The notes beneath the pieces are model-generated. The model saw only the letters and a list, made by a program, of their open reading frames with translations. It was not told the origin of the DNA and did not search any database. DNA of 64,000 bases, taken from assembly GCA_945890485.1 (NCBI GenBank), contig CAMDCN010000005.1, forward strand, positions 186,001 to 250,000, read 5' to 3'. The stretch is from Candidatus Sulfopaludibacter sp. SbA3. Lineage in GTDB: Bacteria; Acidobacteriota; Terriglobia; Bryobacterales; Bryobacteraceae. How positions within the stretch are numbered: the stretch's first letter is position 1; every line of letters starts with the position of its first letter. Position numbers and translations under genes: made by a program. Shown here in pieces: positions 60,633-64,000 of the stretch.

Positions 60633-60980
60633 TTACTTGGTGACTTTGGTGGTGAGGGTGGCTTTACAGGTGATCCAGGGGTGGCTGGCGATGGTGGTGG
60701 TTAGAGTGGTGAGCGTCCACGTGGGTGTGATGGGCGTGGCGAGGGCGGCGCCTGGCCGTCCGGCGAGCGCGGGGATCGCTTTCTTCATATCGGCGATCGC
60801 CTTTTCGCCGCCGGCCGGCGCAGCGACGAGTCCGGCACCGGTGGGCGCTTTGGCGCGCGCGGCGGATTGGCCGAAGGCTTGGAGCAGTTCTTCGAGCGCC
60901 TTCTGTTCAGCGGCAGGAAGGGTGGAATGAAACTCCTGCAGTTTCTTCGCGAGTTGATTGGCGGCAGTTCTGGTGGCCAT
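60633..60980 (-). CDS. Candidate RiPP precursor peptide (Thr-rich core, single Cys)
   Basis: This 115-residue product has a helical, Ala/Lys/Glu-rich N-terminal half (MATRTAANQLAKKLQEF, LPAAEQKALEELLQAFG) followed by an Ala/Gly/Pro linker. Residues 81-115 form a tail of 14 Thr, one Ser and a single Cys at 105 (TPTWTLTTLTTTIASHP, then WITCKATLTTKVTK). Leader plus Thr-rich core is the layout of a lanthipeptide-type precursor: the Thr would be dehydrated to dehydrobutyrine by the kinase/lyase pair, and the lone Cys could close one ring. AGGAG six bases upstream supports the ATG at 60978-60980. No leader family is recognised and no cleavage site is obvious; GRPGA (74-78) is a candidate. I am unsure it is secreted. 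Confidence 0.8.
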   Translation of the reverse strand: MATRTAANQLAKKLQEFHSTLPAAEQKALEELLQAFGQSAARAKAPTGAGLVAAPAGGEKAIADMKKAIPALAGRPGAALATPITPTWTLTTLTTTIASHPWITCKATLTTKVTK

Positions 60981-61144
60981 GTGATTCTCCTGTGACAGCC
61001 GATCCTGGCTGAAGGGTTTGAGGGGTGAGGCCGGGGCGGAGCGATCCTTCGCGCCGGTAAGTTTGCTGACTCCTCGTGCGGAGACGATAGGGTTTCGTTT
61101 CACGAGTGGGATGGAATTTCCTTTTGTGAAAGACTGTGGGGCGT

Positions 61145-63145
61145 ATGTCGAAACTCTGGTTGGTCTCGATGGTGGCGACAGGAGTGCTGTGGGGGCAGGC
61201 GGATCCGCTGCTCGCGTGGATGGACCGGATTGCACAGGCGCAGTTGACGGCGCGGGAGGCGGCGGTGGCGGCCGTGACGGATCGGCCGGGGGCGGAGCGG
61301 CGGCGGGCGATGGTGCGGGAGAAGTTCCTCGGGAGCATCGGCGGGTTGCCCGAGTACTCAGGGCCCTTGCAGGCGCGGACGACGCGAACGTTGGCCGCTG
61401 CCGGGTATTCCATCGAGATGGTGCTGTTCGAGAGTTTGCCGGGTGTTTGGGTGACGGGAAATTTGTATCGGCCGAATGACGCGGGCCGGCACGCGGGAGT
61501 GCTGATGCCAATCGGCCATACGCAGGAGGGCAAGCCGGAGGGGCAACTGCTGGCCGCGAATCTGGCGTTGCAGGGGTATGTCGTGTTGGCCTACGATCCC
61601 ATCGGGCAGGGGGAGCGGGAGCAGACGTATCTGCCGCAGATTGGACGAGCGCTTTCCGGGGGCGGAGGGAATGAGCATCTGGAGCTGGGCGCGCGGAGCC
61701 TGCTGATTGGGCAGAGCGTGGCTCGTTACTTCATTCAAGATGGGCGGCGCGGACTCGACTATTTGGCGAGCCGTGCGGATGTGGATGCGGAGCGATTGGG
61801 GGTGGTGGGGTGCTCGGGGGGCGGGTGCATCACGACTTATATTGCGGCGCTGGATCCGCGCGTTAAGGCGGCGGCGCCGGCTTGTTACATCCAGACCTTT
61901 CGCAAGTTGTTTCCGGGGCCGACGCCGGATTCGGAGATGGCGCTGCCGGAGTTTTTGGCGAACGGGCTGGACGTGGCGGACTTCGTCGAGATGGCCGCGC
62001 CGATGCCTTGGCTGCTGATGGCGACGACGGAGGATTACTTTGCGCCGGAGGGGGCTCGGCCTGTGTATGAAGAGGCTCGGCGGTGGTACGGGTTCTATGG
62101 GGCGGCGGAGCGGGTGCAGTTCCATGTGGGGGCGGGGCCGCATGGGACGCCATTGGATTCGCGGGAGGCGATCTATGCGTTTCTGGCAAAGTGGCTGCGG
62201 GGCACGGCGGGGCAGGATCGGCCAGTGAAGCTCTATACGAACCGGGAGCTGCGCGTCACGCGAACAGGGAACGTGGAGGAGATTGCGGGGAGCCGAAAGG
62301 TATGGGAGGTGATTGCTGAAGAGTACCGGGCGCGGCGGGCTCCGAAGCCGGTGGCGGAGTTGAAGGCCGAGCTGCGGCGGATGGGATTAGGCAAGCGCGG
62401 CGCCGCGCCGGAGGTGCGCGTGGTGGGGGAGACGCGGGGCGCGGGATACCGGGTGCAGGAGATCCGGTTCGAGAGCGAGCCGGGGATTGAGCTGGCGGCG
62501 AAGTTGTATTTACCGGAGGGTGCGGGGCGGCGGCCGGGCGTAGTGGTGGTGGAGGAGAAACGGCTGCGGGTGCCTCTGTATGTGCAACCAAGCCAGTCGA
62601 CGGCGGCGGTGGCGGAGGGGTTAGCGAAAGCCGGGGCCGTGGTGCTGGAGTTGGAGCCGCGGGATTCGCCGGGGGCATACGAAGGGCGGCCGTTTCTGGG
62701 CAACTGGGTGACGAATGAGCGGGCGGATCTGATTGGGCGGAACTTGCCGGTGATGCGGGCGCAGGACATTGGGCGGGGCGTGGATTTGCTGGTGGGGCGG
62801 GCGGAAGTGGATCCGGCGCGGATTCGCGGCTATGCGCGGGGGGCGAAGGGATTTTGGATGCTGCTGGCGGGGGCGCTGGATGAGCGGTTGGGGCGGATGT
62901 GGCTGGACCGGATGCCAGTGAGTTGGGAGGCAGCGTTGACGGCTCCGTTGGCCGGGTTCCTGTTCGATGCGATGATTCCGGGGTTTGGGCGGCACTGGGA
63001 GTTGCGGGACTTTGTGGCGGAGGAGCGGGTGCTGCGGACGGACCCGGCGAACTGGATGAACCAGGTGGTGGAGGCGGGGCCGGGGGCGCGGTACCGGTAT
63101 GTGGGGCAACCGGACGAGGAGTTTGTGAAGGAGTTGTTGCGGTGA
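61145..63145 (+). CDS. Secreted acetylxylan-esterase-like alpha/beta hydrolase
   Basis: This 666-residue protein has a signal peptide (MSKLWLVSMVATGVLWGQ). The hydrolase core has the nucleophile elbow VVGCSGGGCITTYIAAL (near residue 220), the Asp region LLMATTEDYFAPEG and the His in VGAGPHGTPLD. HTQEGKPEGQ and AYDPIGQGEREQTYL resemble acetyl xylan esterase/cephalosporin deacetylase (AXE1) enzymes. A second, less conserved hydrolase-like domain follows (PGIELAAKLYLPEGAGRRPG onwards), as in the large esterases of Acidobacteria. It is divergent from the RiPP precursor gene with about 165 bases between them. The stop overlaps the start region of the next gene (TGATG). Confidence 0.8.
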   Translation: MSKLWLVSMVATGVLWGQADPLLAWMDRIAQAQLTAREAAVAAVTDRPGAERRRAMVREKFLGSIGGLPEYSGPLQARTTRTLAAAGYSIEMVLFESLPGVWVTGNLYRPNDAGRHAGVLMPIGHTQEGKPEGQLLAANLALQGYVVLAYDPIGQGEREQTYLPQIGRALSGGGGNEHLELGARSLLIGQSVARYFIQDGRRGLDYLASRADVDAERLGVVGCSGGGCITTYIAALDPRVKAAAPACYIQTFRKLFPGPTPDSEMALPEFLANGLDVADFVEMAAPMPWLLMATTEDYFAPEGARPVYEEARRWYGFYGAAERVQFHVGAGPHGTPLDSREAIYAFLAKWLRGTAGQDRPVKLYTNRELRVTRTGNVEEIAGSRKVWEVIAEEYRARRAPKPVAELKAELRRMGLGKRGAAPEVRVVGETRGAGYRVQEIRFESEPGIELAAKLYLPEGAGRRPGVVVVEEKRLRVPLYVQPSQSTAAVAEGLAKAGAVVLELEPRDSPGAYEGRPFLGNWVTNERADLIGRNLPVMRAQDIGRGVDLLVGRAEVDPARIRGYARGAKGFWMLLAGALDERLGRMWLDRMPVSWEAALTAPLAGFLFDAMIPGFGRHWELRDFVAEERVLRTDPANWMNQVVEAGPGARYRYVGQPDEEFVKELLR

Positions 63146-63180
63146 TGGTCCATGGGGCTCGGCGATTCCGCGGGACGGGT

Positions 63181-64000
63181 ATGCGACTGGTGCTGGGACT
63201 GTGCGGTGCGTTCGGATTGTTGGGGGCGGAGTTCCGGGAGCCGTCGGTGGGATTCGCGATGCCGCTCGAAGGCGGGTTTCAGTTGGCGAAGCGGGAGGCG
63301 GAGGCCGTGATCCTGACTTCGACGGTGACGCCTGGATTGATTCTGATCAAGGCGGGGGAGAAGTTCACAGCAGTGGAGATTGAGGCAACGCTGGCTGGCG
63401 GGTATCGGGACGAAGGGGTGGACTTGAAAGCGGCCGGGACGGCGGAGATGTTGGGCGGGAAGTACCGGGGGGCAGTGGTGACGGGGCAACTCGGCGGGTC
63501 GGCGGCGAAGGGGCTGCTGGCGGGGTTGATTGGGCCGACGGGGGAGTGCTTCATTGTGCTGGCGGCGACGACGCCGGAGCAGTGGCCGAAGCTGGAGGCG
63601 GTGGCGCGGCAGATGGTGGCGGGGATCCGGTTGACGGCTCCGGAGGCAGCGCCGACGGCGGCGATGGATCAGCAGATGATGCAGTATCTGGGTGGGGCGC
63701 GGCTACGGTATCGGGAGTACATCCGGTCGAGCGGGTCGACGGGGCGGATGGATGGGAGTTACTCGGGGAGTGAGGATATTTACTTGTGCGGGGACGGGAC
63801 GTTTTGGCATAGCAAACGGTTTTCTGCGAGTGTGAGCGGGGTGGGGTCGACGACGGTGACGGGGCGGAGTCCGGAGCAGTCAGGGCGTTGGAAGACATGG
63901 GTGACGCCGGAGAAGACGCCTTGGTTGGCGTTGGAGTTTGGGAATGGGCGGGTGGAGCGGTTTCAATTGAAGCCGGACGGGCAGAGGGTCTACTTGAATG
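63181..64000 (+). CDS. Secreted protein of unknown function, truncated by window edge
   Basis: The frame is open from 63145 to the end of the window with no stop. The ATG at 63181 starts a signal peptide (MRLVLGLCGAFGLLGA). About 190 residues follow with the pattern EPSVGFAMPLEGGFQLAKRE of DUF1795/photosystem-associated type domains (as in MPN/'lipoprotein LpqN-like' folds), and then GRMDGSYSGSEDIYLCGDGT and WKTWVTPEKTPWLALEFGNG. The latter pattern 'CgDGtf....GtW' is a repeat-like lipocalin module found in Myxococcus and Acidobacteria. The 3' end is missing. The ATG at 63145 would overlap the esterase stop; both start sites are possible. Confidence 0.65.
   Translation, partial: MRLVLGLCGAFGLLGAEFREPSVGFAMPLEGGFQLAKREAEAVILTSTVTPGLILIKAGEKFTAVEIEATLAGGYRDEGVDLKAAGTAEMLGGKYRGAVVTGQLGGSAAKGLLAGLIGPTGECFIVLAATTPEQWPKLEAVARQMVAGIRLTAPEAAPTAAMDQQMMQYLGGARLRYREYIRSSGSTGRMDGSYSGSEDIYLCGDGTFWHSKRFSASVSGVGSTTVTGRSPEQSGRWKTWVTPEKTPWLALEFGNGRVERFQLKPDGQRVYLN

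Noticed and set aside
61145-63145. Esterase as a member of the RiPP cluster
   Set aside because: It is divergent, carries its own signal peptide and resembles AXE1-type enzymes common in this lineage; no link to peptide modification is visible.

Overview
The window looks like a piece of a high-GC Acidobacteriota chromosome, most likely a Bryobacterales/Solibacter-type genome. This is inferred from gene content: secreted quinoproteins, TPR proteins, an Oar/TonB-type barrel of the acidobacterial kind, a remnant of an ABC permease of the acidobacterial 'ADOP' type, NHL and CocE/NonD proteins. Many short signal peptides also end in Gly-Gln. No rRNA, tRNA, CRISPR array or complete prophage was found.

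Layout. Positions 1-16 kb are mostly housekeeping or envelope genes: an OmpH/Skp chaperone (cut by the left edge), a leftward run TPR - quinoprotein - DUF4920 - PafA-like phosphatase, then rightward miaA, secreted/TPR proteins, an Oar-like barrel, a PP2C phosphatase, three secreted proteins and thiD. From 15.6 to 20 kb (leftward) come a LamG-like protein, a CocE/NonD hydrolase, and an isolated terminase split into ATPase and nuclease genes with a companion small protein.

Positions 20.6-31 kb are a defence island. It holds a DndB-like DGQHR protein translationally coupled to an OLD-type ATPase/TOPRIM protein, an IetAS-type AAA ATPase plus subtilase pair, and a STAND-like NTPase whose C-terminus is built of near-identical 40-residue repeats. 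Positions 31-40 kb are an accessory zone crowded with toxin-antitoxin modules. In most of them the toxin is broken (BrnT, MazF, two PIN toxins, and a ParE-like toxin with no start codon) while the antitoxin frame is open. A Fic protein, a papain-like protease and an intact FitAB pair lie among them.

Positions 40.3-48.7 kb hold an IclR regulator with a DHDPS/NAL-type aldolase and an NHL protein, an intact MazEF-like pair, a GT-C membrane protein, and a YdeI-like protein followed by a HEPN-type putative RNase. Positions 48.7-57.3 kb carry DUF423, a GNAT/FemAB-like protein with a probable CTG start, a quinoprotein, another GT-C protein, a Ktr/Trk potassium uptake pair and a beta-carbonic anhydrase.

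Positions 57.3-61 kb contain an ArsR-rhodanese regulator with a perfect palindromic operator and a sterol-desaturase-like partner. Next to it is the item I consider most novel: a leftward three-gene unit of a Thr-rich, single-Cys candidate RiPP precursor, an APH-like kinase and a HopA1-family lyase. This is a minimal class V lanthipeptide / thioamitide-type dehydratase module with no other recognisable tailoring enzyme. The window ends with an acetylxylan-esterase-like hydrolase and a truncated secreted protein.

Base composition also changes. The plus strand looks C-rich before about 12 kb and strongly G-rich after about 13 kb, regardless of gene strand, which suggests a replication-strand or inversion boundary nearby.
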